A stretch of DNA of 64,000 nucleotides from Candidatus Francisella endociliophora (GTDB taxonomy: Bacteria > Pseudomonadota > Gammaproteobacteria > Francisellales > Francisellaceae): contig NZ_CP009574.1 in NCBI RefSeq assembly GCF_000764555.1, positions 372,001 through 436,000 on the forward strand. Reading direction: 5' to 3'. Each line of letters opens with the position of its first letter. Position 1 is the stretch's first letter. The notes under the pieces are model-generated. The model had not been told where the DNA came from. It did no database searches and saw only the letters and a program-made list of their open reading frames with translations. Of the stretch, positions 10,743 through 19,410 are shown one piece after another. Both the position numbers and the translations under genes were made by a program.

Positions 10743-11186
10743 ATGAAAAAAAAGCTAATTATCGCCTCCATTGTTTTACTGGTTGTTGCTATTTCTGGTG
10801 GCTTATACTACAACCATAATGAAGAAGTTATTGAAGAACAAGAACAACTAGCTAAAGAAAAGGCAAACATGCCTAAGCCAAGTGACTATTGTTTAATAAC
10901 TTATCAGCAATCTAGTGATAATGGTAAAAACTGGCATACTGTTATTATCAACAGCGGCAAAAAGCCTGTTTATAAAGCTCAATGTTGGAAAAAATATATC
11001 CACATATTAGATGGCTTCAAGGCTAGCATTAACCATGATGACGGAATTTGGCATAGCAAACTAAAAGATGGTAAGATTATTGCTCATCCATCAATGCATT
11101 TTTCTGATAAACCATTTGAAGCTGAACATACCTCAACTACTAAAGCAGGAAAAGACACACAAAATAAATCTAAACAAAACAACTAA
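10743..11186 (+). CDS. Membrane-anchored small protein of unknown function
   Basis: No family recognised. The 147-residue product begins KKKLIIASIVLLVVAISGG, a single N-terminal transmembrane anchor or uncleaved signal, followed by a short acidic coiled stretch (EEVIEEQEQLAKEKA) and a periplasmic domain with CLITYQQSSDNGKNW and two cysteines. The start is set at ATG 10743; the frame extends 11 codons further to a TTG, but that part lies in the promoter region. The 3' end overlaps the convergent helicase gene by 17 bp. Probably monocistronic. Confidence 0.75.
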   Translation: MKKKLIIASIVLLVVAISGGLYYNHNEEVIEEQEQLAKEKANMPKPSDYCLITYQQSSDNGKNWHTVIINSGKKPVYKAQCWKKYIHILDGFKASINHDDGIWHSKLKDGKIIAHPSMHFSDKPFEAEHTSTTKAGKDTQNKSKQNN

Positions 11187-13230
11187 CTTTCTTATAATAT
11201 TTCTTTAAAAGCTTACTTTTAATATCCTCTAAATTTAGAGATTCTTGTTTATCTAAATAAGATTCACATTCTGCTAAATTACCTTCATATAAGAATCTAA
11301 CACTATTTTTACACTTTAGATCTTTAGGATAGCTATTTTTGTTTACCTGATACCATGCTGACAATCTTGATATATCATCAGAAGATACTATAAACAAATG
11401 TTTTTTAACTCTAGTAACAGCAACATAAAATAAGCGACGTTCTTCCTCGACCACCTCATCGGTTACCTTTGAATTTTTCTCCCCAAAGAAACCGCCCTCT
11501 GTAGCATCATGTACCACGACATAATCCCACTCCAAACCCTTTGCCCTATGCATTGACATAATTTGTATTTGATTGGGGTCGTTATCATTTTGCTGAGCTG
11601 ATTTTATATATAGCTCATACAATAGCTCTATAAATTCAGATAACCGTGATTTCTTTCCTTTTGCAAAACTGCTCATCCCTTCAATAATCTGCAGCTTAGA
11701 TTTACTTGAATGAGTCTCTATAGATGATTTTGATATCTGTTTTTCTAAATTTAAAGTTTCTAATATAAAATCTATAGCTTTTTCTGATTTCTTAATTCTA
11801 GAGTTATTAAATATAGCTCTCCAACTACCAGCAACAGCTAAAATATTTTTTTCTTTAAATGGTTTATCGACGTCTTTTGTTAGATCAGAAATCAAACTCA
11901 TAGCTTTTGATACATCTTTTGCTATGTCATGAGCTAGCTTTTGCTTAACATCTTTTTTTAAATATAAAGATGGATAGTCTAACATCGATTTTATAAACTC
12001 AGCTCTTTGGTCTATATTATGTTTTTCAAAACCAGCACCTTTGTTAAATAACATCAAATAGCCATATATAGCTTTGAAGAGGTTTTCACTAAAAATATTT
12101 TTATCTGCAACAACACTATAGGCTAGATCATGATATAAACAGCTCAACTCAAAAACAGTTGTTGAGTTATATCTCCTTACTAAGATAGCAATATCATTTG
12201 CACTTACACCACTCTCAATCAAAGCCTTTAGCTTAAGAACAACCTTATCACTGCTATCTAAAATACTAATATCTGTAGTTTTATCGAGCTTAGGATAAGT
12301 TATACATAAATTGTCATGGCGTTTTTTGTTATTTGTAATAATATTATTTGCCATAAGCGATACAAGATCACCATAACGAAAAGTATACGATAGCGTATAT
12401 TGTTTTACATTTTTAAAATCTTTTTTAAAACCCTCTAGCATATAGTACGGTGTTGATCCTCGCCACTGATATATTGTTTGATCAACATCCCCAACTGCCA
12501 TTACAAAAGTATTTTCACCAACTAGACATTTCAAAAAATATTGCTGTACTTGATTTATATCTTGATACTCATCAATAATAATATGTGAATATAAATTACT
12601 AGCTTGTGATGCAGTTGCATTATTCTTTTCAAAAAGCTTAGCTGGAAGATAAATCATATCATCATAGGTTATTGCTTTTTGTTTTTCACATTCTTTATTA
12701 AAATCATTAAAAACTTTATCAAGAAGTTCTTTTTCTTTTGAATTTAACTTTTTGATCTTTTTATTGCCTAAAGACAGGTCTGATTTTAATAGTGAAATAT
12801 ATTCTTTAAATAGCTCTATTCTTTCACTATCAACATCTTTTGTTATCTTTAATTCTTTCTGATAATTTTTTAGCAGCTTTTGAATAATAGTATCTAGCTC
12901 ATACTCTTTGAGAATCTTATCTATATGAACAAATCCTGCTTTAGCAAAAGCCTGCAAAAAGCTATTACCTAATGAATGCATTGTACGAACATTTATAGAT
13001 CTGGCAAGATCTGGCTTAATTACTTTTCTAAGCCTAGTAGCAAAATCAAGCTGAGCTGATTTGTTATACATCAAAATTAGAATTTTATTAGGTGGAATAC
13101 CTTGAGATAATAAATACTCGACTCTAGCTATAAGTGTCTGTGTTTTACCACTTCCTGCAACGGCAGAAACTAAAGCATGCCTATTCACAGGATGATTTAT
13201 AATACTCTGTTGCTCTGATGTATATTGCAT
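11170..13230 (-). CDS. UvrD/Rep-family superfamily 1 DNA helicase, divergent
   Basis: A second SF1A helicase, 686 residues. Motifs: Walker A AVAGSGKT (about 24-31), DEXX-box IIIDEYQDIN, motif III GDVDQTIYQWRG, motif V MHRAKGLEWDYV and motif VI RRLFYVAVTRVKKHL. It is clearly distinct from Rep (733-2748): Walker A region is SAVAGSGKT and the 2B-like insert diverges strongly. Residues after about 640 are a short unique tail with cysteines. Role not assignable beyond DNA unwinding, perhaps repair. It is followed by a convergent gene and preceded by a small membrane-protein gene on the same strand, 17 bp away. Confidence 0.87.
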   Translation of the reverse strand: MQYTSEQQSIINHPVNRHALVSAVAGSGKTQTLIARVEYLLSQGIPPNKILILMYNKSAQLDFATRLRKVIKPDLARSINVRTMHSLGNSFLQAFAKAGFVHIDKILKEYELDTIIQKLLKNYQKELKITKDVDSERIELFKEYISLLKSDLSLGNKKIKKLNSKEKELLDKVFNDFNKECEKQKAITYDDMIYLPAKLFEKNNATASQASNLYSHIIIDEYQDINQVQQYFLKCLVGENTFVMAVGDVDQTIYQWRGSTPYYMLEGFKKDFKNVKQYTLSYTFRYGDLVSLMANNIITNNKKRHDNLCITYPKLDKTTDISILDSSDKVVLKLKALIESGVSANDIAILVRRYNSTTVFELSCLYHDLAYSVVADKNIFSENLFKAIYGYLMLFNKGAGFEKHNIDQRAEFIKSMLDYPSLYLKKDVKQKLAHDIAKDVSKAMSLISDLTKDVDKPFKEKNILAVAGSWRAIFNNSRIKKSEKAIDFILETLNLEKQISKSSIETHSSKSKLQIIEGMSSFAKGKKSRLSEFIELLYELYIKSAQQNDNDPNQIQIMSMHRAKGLEWDYVVVHDATEGGFFGEKNSKVTDEVVEEERRLFYVAVTRVKKHLFIVSSDDISRLSAWYQVNKNSYPKDLKCKNSVRFLYEGNLAECESYLDKQESLNLEDIKSKLLKKYYKKVSCFV

Positions 13231-13247
13231 GTATAAATTTTATATAA

Positions 13248-13610
13248 CTATGAGTTTAGGCTATCTTGATCTAATTCTTTTTTCTTTGGAGTAGTTTTCA
13301 TAAAGAATCTTTTAAGTATATAGTTTACAGTTGTAACAACTTCTTTACAGATATTTGCAATAACTTTCGCTAATGCAAATATAGATATTCCCAAATACTT
13401 CACATAACTTACTATGCTTATATTTGCTTTTTTATCTTTCATAAATTTAAATGGTGAAAATACAAACAGCGAAAAACTAATTATTACTATATATGAAAAT
13501 ATCTCACCCATTGCTTGAGCGTACCATTCAGCAAATCTATAAAAAAGCACCGCCGCAACAATTGTTAGAACCAGTAATAATATAAATACAAATAAACTCT
13601 TTTTTCTCAC
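13248..13610 (-). CDS. Small membrane protein of unknown function
   Basis: The 120-residue product has two hydrophobic segments near the N-terminus (SLFVFILLLVLTIVAAVLF and the stretch around IFSYIVIISFSLFVF), then a third moderately hydrophobic helix and a basic C-terminus (KRFFMKTTPKKKE). I set the start at the GTG at 13610 because GGGAG lies 8 bases upstream; the frame also opens at a TTG five codons earlier, which would overlap that ribosome binding site. It may be co-transcribed with the downstream helicase. Confidence 0.65.
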   Translation of the reverse strand: MRKKSLFVFILLLVLTIVAAVLFYRFAEWYAQAMGEIFSYIVIISFSLFVFSPFKFMKDKKANISIVSYVKYLGISIFALAKVIANICKEVVTTVNYILKRFFMKTTPKKKELDQDSLNS

Positions 13611-13667
13611 TGTAGTAACTCCCAAGTCTTTTGTTTATATAATGATATCATTATTTATATTAAGTTA

Positions 13668-13676
13668 TGTTATAAT
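13668..13676 (+). promoter_or_regulatory. Extended -10 promoter for rsfS-queG
   Basis: TG-T-TATAAT, an extended -10 element with a consensus hexamer at 13671-13676, lies 38 bp before the rsfS ATG. A good -35 is not seen, which is usual for extended -10 promoters. Confidence 0.5.
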
Positions 13677-13713
13677 CTTAGACCAAATTTATGAAACTTT
13701 AATAACTTATAAA

Positions 13714-14049
13714 ATGACTACAGATCAAAGACTACACATTATTACAGAAGCACTTGATGATCTAAAAGCTTTAGATATTCAAGCTATAGATGTGGAGCAC
13801 CTTACGGATATGATGGATAAAATCGTAATATGTACAGCTTCATCAACAACTCATGCAAAATCTCTTTCAAAAAATTTAGAGCAAGAGCTAAAAAGTAAAG
13901 GGATATCTATTTTAGGTATTGAAGGTGATAATAAGTCTGACTGGGTTCTTGTTGATACTGGTGACATTGTCGCACATATTATGCTTGAGGAAACTAGAAA
14001 TCTATATGCTCTAGAAAAATTATGGGATATCAAACGCCAAGATAGCTAA
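13714..14049 (+). CDS. rsfS: Ribosomal silencing factor RsfS
   Basis: RsfS (Iojap/YbeB) binds protein L14 of the 50S subunit and blocks subunit joining in starvation. The 111-residue product has the family pattern LDDLKALDIQAIDV, then TDMMDKIVICTASS, GDNKSDWVLVDTGDIVAHIM and RNLYALEKLW. The reading frame is open for 24 codons upstream, but that stretch contains the promoter, so the ATG at 13714 is used; it also gives the normal length of about 105-115 residues. queG follows 2 bp after the stop. Confidence 0.93.
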   Translation: MTTDQRLHIITEALDDLKALDIQAIDVEHLTDMMDKIVICTASSTTHAKSLSKNLEQELKSKGISILGIEGDNKSDWVLVDTGDIVAHIMLEETRNLYALEKLWDIKRQDS

Positions 14050-14051
14050 TA

Positions 14052-15149
14052 ATGAAACTAAAGCTTTCTTTAGACCAATGGCAAAAAGTCAAAAATTATG
14101 CCTTAGATGAACTAGGCATTTCATCGATCTCAAAAACAGATTGTGACTTATCTGAATACATCCCTCACTATAACAAATGGATAGAAAATGGTTACCATGC
14201 TGATCTTGACTATATGGTTAAGCATGGTTCAAAAAGATTTGTTCCTAATGAGCTAGTTCCAGGTACAAATAGTGTAATAGTAGCTACATTAAATTATCTT
14301 AATAGACCTCTTTCGACAAAAACAGAAGTTAAACGTTTACGCAGTTCAAACGATATTGCTGATATATCAATATATGCACATGGCCGAGACTACCATAAGG
14401 TTATGAAAAAGAAACTACAAAAGCTTGGGGAATATATTGATAAACTTACGGGAGGCCATAAATTTAGAGTATTTACAGATAGTGCTCCTGTGCTAGAGAG
14501 ACCATTAGCAGAGAAAGCTGGTCTTGGCTGGCAAGGTAAAAACTCTATGCTTATGAATAAAACTCAAGGCTCTTTCTTTTTCATTGGAGTCATATACAGC
14601 AACTTAGATTTATCTGAGCTTGATACCTCTCCTACAATACAAGATGCGTGTGGAAAATGTCAAGCATGTGTCAAGCTTTGTCCAACAGGTGCTATACTGC
14701 CAGGCAAAATGATTGACTCAAAAAAATGTATATCGTATTTAACTATCGAGAACAAAGGGAATATACCTTTAGAATTTAGAGATAAAATAGGTACTCGAAT
14801 TTATGGTTGTGATGACTGTCAGCTAGTTTGCCCTTTTAATAATGAAGCTCCAATAAGTTTAGAAAAAGATTTTAAACAAAGAGACTTCTTGGTAAATAAA
14901 CCATTACTAGAGCTTTTTAACTGGTCTGAAAGAGATTTTGATAAAAATACACAAGGTTCAGCTATAAGAAGAATTGGCTATAACGCATGGATACGCAATA
15001 TTGCTATAGCTCTTGGCAACTCTCCTTATAATAAAGCAAATATAGATGTCTTAAAAATTAAAAAAGTTGAATTTTTAAATAATGCCCTAATATTAGAACA
15101 TATTGACTGGGCAATCGCTAAGCAAAAAACTTTAGCACCAGATGTATAA
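14052..15149 (+). CDS. queG: Epoxyqueuosine reductase
   Basis: Reduces epoxyqueuosine to queuosine in the wobble base of GUN-anticodon tRNAs, using cobalamin and two [4Fe-4S] clusters. The 365-residue product shows the cofactor-binding N-terminal domain (RVFTDSAPVLERPLAEKAGLGW) and two ferredoxin-type cluster motifs, CGKCQACVKLCP around residue 200 and CDDCQLVCPFN around residue 255. It follows rsfS with a 2-bp gap and is probably translated from the same message. Confidence 0.95.
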   Translation: MKLKLSLDQWQKVKNYALDELGISSISKTDCDLSEYIPHYNKWIENGYHADLDYMVKHGSKRFVPNELVPGTNSVIVATLNYLNRPLSTKTEVKRLRSSNDIADISIYAHGRDYHKVMKKKLQKLGEYIDKLTGGHKFRVFTDSAPVLERPLAEKAGLGWQGKNSMLMNKTQGSFFFIGVIYSNLDLSELDTSPTIQDACGKCQACVKLCPTGAILPGKMIDSKKCISYLTIENKGNIPLEFRDKIGTRIYGCDDCQLVCPFNNEAPISLEKDFKQRDFLVNKPLLELFNWSERDFDKNTQGSAIRRIGYNAWIRNIAIALGNSPYNKANIDVLKIKKVEFLNNALILEHIDWAIAKQKTLAPDV

Positions 15150-15153
15150 ATGA

Positions 15154-15181
15154 TTGTGATTTACGTAGCGTTTGCTAGAAT
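15154..15181 (+). promoter_or_regulatory. Candidate promoter for fipA-fipB
   Basis: TTGTGA (15154-15159) and TAGAAT (15176-15181) are separated by 16 bp, and TGC precedes the second hexamer as an extended -10. The site is about 50 bp upstream of the fipA start, so the pair can be transcribed apart from queG. Confidence 0.45.
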
Positions 15182-15229
15182 TAAAAAAGATACACATACG
15201 GTTTTTCAAACAAAAGGAGAAAATAAATA

Positions 15230-15520
15230 ATGAAATTAACAAAAACTCTACTTGTAGCTCCATTAGTAGCTGGTGCTTTAATTGGTTCAGCTTTCGCAGC
15301 TAATGATAGCAAAGATGATGTTAGTTACTCAGTTGGATACACTATGGGTCAAACTCTAAAAAACCAAATGGATCAAAGTAATATTTCTACAGATAATTCA
15401 GAGATGATAAATGGTCTTAAAGATGGAATTAATGAGAAAAAATCAAAACTAACAGATGAGCAAATGCAAAACTCTATGATGGAATTCCAAAAGCAAGCGA
15501 TGGCTGCTCAAAAGAAGTAG
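15230..15520 (+). CDS. fipA: FipA, stand-alone Mip dimerisation domain
   Basis: A 96-residue exported protein with a signal peptide (cleaved after AFA, about residue 23) and only the N-terminal FKBP/Mip dimerisation domain: DDVSYSVGYTMGQTLKNQ, MINGLKDG, then a helix rich in Gln/Met. The catalytic FKBP prolyl-isomerase domain is absent. In Francisella this protein is known as FipA and works with FipB; both carry the same domain type, so mixed dimers are plausible. Strong ribosome binding site AAAGGAG. fipB follows after 18 bp. Confidence 0.88.
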   Translation: MKLTKTLLVAPLVAGALIGSAFAANDSKDDVSYSVGYTMGQTLKNQMDQSNISTDNSEMINGLKDGINEKKSKLTDEQMQNSMMEFQKQAMAAQKK

Positions 15521-15538
15521 TTAAAGGAGTAAACAAAA

Positions 15539-16630
15539 ATGACTAAGAAAAAACTTTTAAAAGCATTAGCTATTGCAGCAGTAACTACAAGTTTAGTTGC
15601 TTGTTCAAGTGGAAATACTAGCTCTGATGAATCTACTTCAAGTGCTAGCTCTGGATCTTCTGTTGCTACAGTTGATAATAATGTTAAATCTGATGCTAGT
15701 TATACTATTGGCTATGGCATGGGCGCTAGTGTTAGTGCTGATAAAAATATCAAAGCAGCTGGCATAAACAATGATAAACTTGTAGCTGGTTTTGAAGATG
15801 CTATGAGTAGTACTAAGCCAGCTATTCCTCTAGAAGATATTGCTACAAACATGAATAACCTTCGTCAAAGTATGCAACAAAAAATGAGTGAAGAAAGAGT
15901 TTCTAGCTTCTTAAAGGTAAAAGATAGCATTTATAACTCTGACTTAACTCCTAAATCTGATGTTAAAGATCCTTCTGTTGTTATATATGAGTTCTTTGAT
16001 TATCAATGTATGTACTGTTCTAAAGTTGCACCTGAAATTGAAAAAATCATAGAAAATGATCCAAATGTACAAGTTGTATTTGGTGAATTCCCTATCTTTG
16101 GTGAAAGAGCTCCTGCTTCTGAGTATGCGGCAGAAGTTGGGACAGCAGTATATAAGCTTTATGGTGCTGATGCTTACGTTAAGTATCATAATGGTATATT
16201 TGCTACAGGTGAAGATGAAGGCAAGCTTAAAGATTCAACTGTTGATAAAGTAGCTGAGCAAGCTGGTGCAAAAATGGATGATGTTAAGAAAGCTATCAAA
16301 GATGATAAAATTGCAGATCATCTAAAAGCTACTTTGAAGATGGGCTTTGAAGATCTAGGCATTCAAGGAACTCCATTCTTAGTAGTAGCTCCAGCTAAAG
16401 ATGCAGATGCTAGCAATACAACTGTTATCGGAGGCTATACTGATTCTAAAGGTATTCAAGCAGCTGTTGATAAAGCTCAAGGTAAGAGTGATGCTGATGA
16501 ACAACAAGCTACGACTGATGACAGTCAAGCAAGTGATGCTCAAGCTCAAGAAAATGCTAGTGCAACTACAGATGAAGCTCAAGCAGCAGATGCTAATCAA
16601 GAACCTCAGCAAGCTAATCCTGATAAATAA
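15539..16630 (+). CDS. fipB: FipB, DsbA-like disulfide oxidoreductase lipoprotein
   Basis: An outer-membrane lipoprotein that introduces or shuffles disulfides in envelope and virulence proteins of Francisella. Signal peptide with lipobox SLVAC (Cys22 lipidated), a Ser-rich linker to about 45, a Mip/FKBP-N dimerisation domain (about 50-120), then a thioredoxin-fold DsbA domain with active site CMYC (Cys157, Cys160) and the cis-proline loop GTPF (Pro279). Residues from about 315 to 363 are a low-complexity Ala/Gln/Asp/Ser tail. AAAGGAG precedes the ATG. Forms an operon with fipA. Confidence 0.93.
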   Translation: MTKKKLLKALAIAAVTTSLVACSSGNTSSDESTSSASSGSSVATVDNNVKSDASYTIGYGMGASVSADKNIKAAGINNDKLVAGFEDAMSSTKPAIPLEDIATNMNNLRQSMQQKMSEERVSSFLKVKDSIYNSDLTPKSDVKDPSVVIYEFFDYQCMYCSKVAPEIEKIIENDPNVQVVFGEFPIFGERAPASEYAAEVGTAVYKLYGADAYVKYHNGIFATGEDEGKLKDSTVDKVAEQAGAKMDDVKKAIKDDKIADHLKATLKMGFEDLGIQGTPFLVVAPAKDADASNTTVIGGYTDSKGIQAAVDKAQGKSDADEQQATTDDSQASDAQAQENASATTDEAQAADANQEPQQANPDK

Positions 16631-16642
16631 TCTATCCTTAAA

Positions 16643-16671
16643 AAGTGCTCTAGTATTACTTTAGAGTACTT
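16643..16671 (+). terminator. Candidate terminator after fipB
   Basis: A 10-bp stem with one G-T pair (16643-16652 with 16662-16671) and a 9-base loop lies 12 bp after the fipB stop. The T-run after it is weak, so efficiency is uncertain. Confidence 0.5.
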
Positions 16672-16759
16672 ATCTTACTAAGTTTATAATTATTTGATTT
16701 TACAGTTATTTTATCTGTTAAAATAATTGATCTATATACTCAATAAATTATTTCCTGAT

Positions 16760-17959
16760 ATGTATCAAATTAGAAAAGGTAATAAATACCTTGTTTTTTT
16801 TATTGTAATATTTGTTGCATTACCTCCTTTTGCTATTGACACTTATATACCAGCATTTGGAAATATTAGTGATTTTTTTAATATAGATGTTAATAAAGTA
16901 GCAATTACTGTGTCCACATATCTAGTAGGTTTTGGTATTGGGATGTTTTTTTGGGGAGCGTTATCTGATAGATATGGTAGAAAAAAAATACTTACTATAG
17001 GAATGCTTATATATATTATTAGTACTATATTTTGCTCATTTACACAAAATTTTGATACTTTAATTTCGATGAGGTTTATACAAGGTTTGGGTGACTCTCC
17101 CGCAGCTGTTGCAGCAATGGCTATTCTCAAAGATTGTTATAGAGGACAAAAATTAATGAAAATGATGGCTACAATGGTCATGGTTTTTATGATAGCACCT
17201 ATAGTTGCTCCCATTATAGGTAGTATCATTATCTATACAACAGGAAGCTGGCAAGATATTTTCCACTTTTTAACTCTATATGGAATTATACTACTATGTA
17301 TAACATTAGGAATGCCTGAAACACTTCCTGATTATAAAAGATCCAAGAACCTCTATAAAAGTTTTAAAGTATATTTTCACCATCTAATAAATGTTCCGTT
17401 TATAGCAGGGTCATTAACTGGTGGATTATGTTTTGGAGCATTATTTAGCTTTATAAGCTCATCTTCTAGTTTAATTATTGAACATTTTCACCTAGGGTAT
17501 ATGCAATATTGCATACTTTTTGCTTTAAATATTTGTGGCGTTATTTTTGCTAGTAATTTTATAAGAAGAAAAGTAAACCCTTCTAACTATAGAACTTTTA
17601 TTTTTAAAGGATATTATTTTGCAATTATAGTTATTTTATTAAATATAGTTAGTTCAATATATCTCGATAATATATATATTTTCATAATACTAAATTCTTT
17701 AGCTACAGGAAGTTTTGCTTTAATAAATATCATAACAACATCAAAAGCTATTGATCTTCTCAAACAAGGTTTTGGTGCTGGTAATGCAATCATTAGACTA
17801 GTAAAATTTGTAGTTGCCGGATTAGCAGGATTTTTCTTAAGCTTCCTATCAATATCAAAGCTAATGCTGGGAATTCCTATTCAACAGTTAGGCTTCATCA
17901 TTGTATCAATATTACTATTCTTAGTAATCAAAAACAGGCTTTTTCCAAAAGATAATTAG
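16760..17959 (+). CDS. MFS transporter, Bcr/CflA drug-export family
   Basis: A 12-helix major facilitator permease. The N-terminal half has the Bcr/CflA pattern: PPFAIDTYIPAF in helix 1, the loop 2-3 motif GALSDRYGRKK and the motif RFIQGLGDSPAAVAAMAI in helix 4. Likely exports drugs or metabolites by proton antiport. The start is set at ATG 16760; an upstream TTG in frame adds 11 residues but lacks support. It overlaps the convergent msrBA gene by 4 bp. Substrate cannot be told from sequence. Confidence 0.87.
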   Translation: MYQIRKGNKYLVFFIVIFVALPPFAIDTYIPAFGNISDFFNIDVNKVAITVSTYLVGFGIGMFFWGALSDRYGRKKILTIGMLIYIISTIFCSFTQNFDTLISMRFIQGLGDSPAAVAAMAILKDCYRGQKLMKMMATMVMVFMIAPIVAPIIGSIIIYTTGSWQDIFHFLTLYGIILLCITLGMPETLPDYKRSKNLYKSFKVYFHHLINVPFIAGSLTGGLCFGALFSFISSSSSLIIEHFHLGYMQYCILFALNICGVIFASNFIRRKVNPSNYRTFIFKGYYFAIIVILLNIVSSIYLDNIYIFIILNSLATGSFALINIITTSKAIDLLKQGFGAGNAIIRLVKFVVAGLAGFFLSFLSISKLMLGIPIQQLGFIIVSILLFLVIKNRLFPKDN

Positions 17960-18810
17960 AATACTTTTTTATGAGTATGACAGTAAGGTAAAGAACCTTG
18001 CTTCATATAATAATCTAAATGATAATCTTCAGCAACATAGAAAGGCTTCATCTCTCTAATTTGAGTAGCTACCTTATACTCCCTCTGTTCAAGAGTTTTT
18101 TTAAGGCTCTGTGCTATATTTTTTTGCTTATCATTATAGTAAAAAATAGCTGATTTATATTGCTCTCCAACATCTGGGCCTTGTCCATTAACTTGTTCAA
18201 AATCATGAATTTCAAAAAAGTATTTTAAAACATCTTCTAAAGATAATTTAGATTTATCAAAAATAATCCTTACAACTTCTAGATAACCTGTATCACCTTG
18301 ACAAACTTTTTTGTAATCAGGGTAAGGTTCATCACCACCGCAATATCCAGATTCAGCAAATAAGACACCATCAAGCTTTTTCATATAATACTCAACTCCC
18401 CAGAAGCACCCTGCTGCTACAATAATTTCTTCTGTATCCCCAAAATCTTCTGCTGGAATAAAATCTACTGAAGCAGAATTAACACAATAGCGAGTATTTA
18501 ATGATGTATAGCCTTCTCCATGAAATATATGCCCCAAATGCCCATCACAATTATTACAAAGAATTTCTGTTCTTCGACCATCTACATCTGGTAGCTGTTT
18601 AACATTATTATCAATATGAATATCATAACTTGGCCAACCACATGTTGATATAAATTTACTGTCCGCTTTAAACAAAGGCGTACCACAGTTCCTGCATATA
18701 TAAATACCATTTTGATCTAAATCATTGTATCTACCTGTAAATGGATGCTCAGTATCTTTATTAATTATAATTGCATACTCATGAGGGTTTAAACTCTTAT
18801 TTTTTAGCAT
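17956..18810 (-). CDS. Fused methionine sulfoxide reductase MsrB-MsrA
   Basis: Repairs both stereoisomers of methionine sulfoxide. The N-terminal half (about 8-120) is MsrB with two zinc pairs (Cys39/Cys42 and Cys85/Cys88) and the catalytic cysteine in RYCVNSAS (Cys109). The C-terminal half (about 126-284) is MsrA with catalytic Cys135 in GCFWGVE, a GYCGG loop and a C-terminal CHTH. The order is MsrB then MsrA, the reverse of the Neisseria/Haemophilus type. There is no signal peptide, so it is cytoplasmic. GAAGGG precedes the ATG. Confidence 0.93.
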   Translation of the reverse strand: MLKNKSLNPHEYAIIINKDTEHPFTGRYNDLDQNGIYICRNCGTPLFKADSKFISTCGWPSYDIHIDNNVKQLPDVDGRRTEILCNNCDGHLGHIFHGEGYTSLNTRYCVNSASVDFIPAEDFGDTEEIIVAAGCFWGVEYYMKKLDGVLFAESGYCGGDEPYPDYKKVCQGDTGYLEVVRIIFDKSKLSLEDVLKYFFEIHDFEQVNGQGPDVGEQYKSAIFYYNDKQKNIAQSLKKTLEQREYKVATQIREMKPFYVAEDYHLDYYMKQGSLPYCHTHKKVF

Positions 18811-18937
18811 TACTACCCTTCCCTTATAGATTAAATATTGTTAATAATTATGGTGTAAACTTTAGAAAAAGTATATTCTAATCTACTATATTTAAACCAA
18901 TTTTAAAGCCCTTTTTTAGCAATTTAAGGAGTCAAAA

Positions 18938-19408
18938 ATGAAACAAGTTAAAAATACTATTTCACTATTTTTATTTATAGTTATTATACTTGGCGTTGGT
19001 ATGCTTATAGGTATGATTACAGCTGATAATATCCCAAACTGGTTTATGCAATTAGAAAGTCCTTTCTTTGCACCACCAAATTGGGTATTTGCTCCTGTAT
19101 GGTCAATCTTATACATTATGATTGCAGTATCTGGCTGGTTAGTCTTTAAACAAGGTCAGTTAAAGGAAAAAGCATTTATAGTATATGCTATACAGTTAGG
19201 TTTAAACTTCTTATGGAGCTTTATATTCTTTTGTTGGCATGACATTAATTTAGCATTATTAGAAATGTCTGTTTTATGGGTATTTTTAGCATGGAATATT
19301 AGAATATTTAGTCAAATTAATAAAACTGCTGGATACTTACTAATGCCATATCTTGCTTGGATTAGCTTTGCTTGGATACTAAACTTTAGTTATGCAGTTC
19401 TTAATTAA
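18938..19408 (+). CDS. tspO: TspO/MBR family protein
   Basis: A five-helix membrane protein of the tryptophan-rich sensory protein / peripheral benzodiazepine receptor family, which binds tetrapyrroles. The 156-residue product has the family hallmarks FFAPPNWVFAPVWSILYIM in helix 1-2, QLGLNFLWSFIFF in helix 3 and LMPYLAWISFAWILN in helix 5. AAGGAG stands 7 bp before the ATG. The convergent BCCT gene ends 2 bp away. The physiological ligand is not evident. Confidence 0.93.
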   Translation: MKQVKNTISLFLFIVIILGVGMLIGMITADNIPNWFMQLESPFFAPPNWVFAPVWSILYIMIAVSGWLVFKQGQLKEKAFIVYAIQLGLNFLWSFIFFCWHDINLALLEMSVLWVFLAWNIRIFSQINKTAGYLLMPYLAWISFAWILNFSYAVLN

Positions 19409-19410
19409 TA

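Noticed and set aside
16379-16664. Frames on both strands over the fipB tail
   Set aside because: Low-complexity tail of fipB gives open frames in several phases; none has a start signal or recognisable protein.
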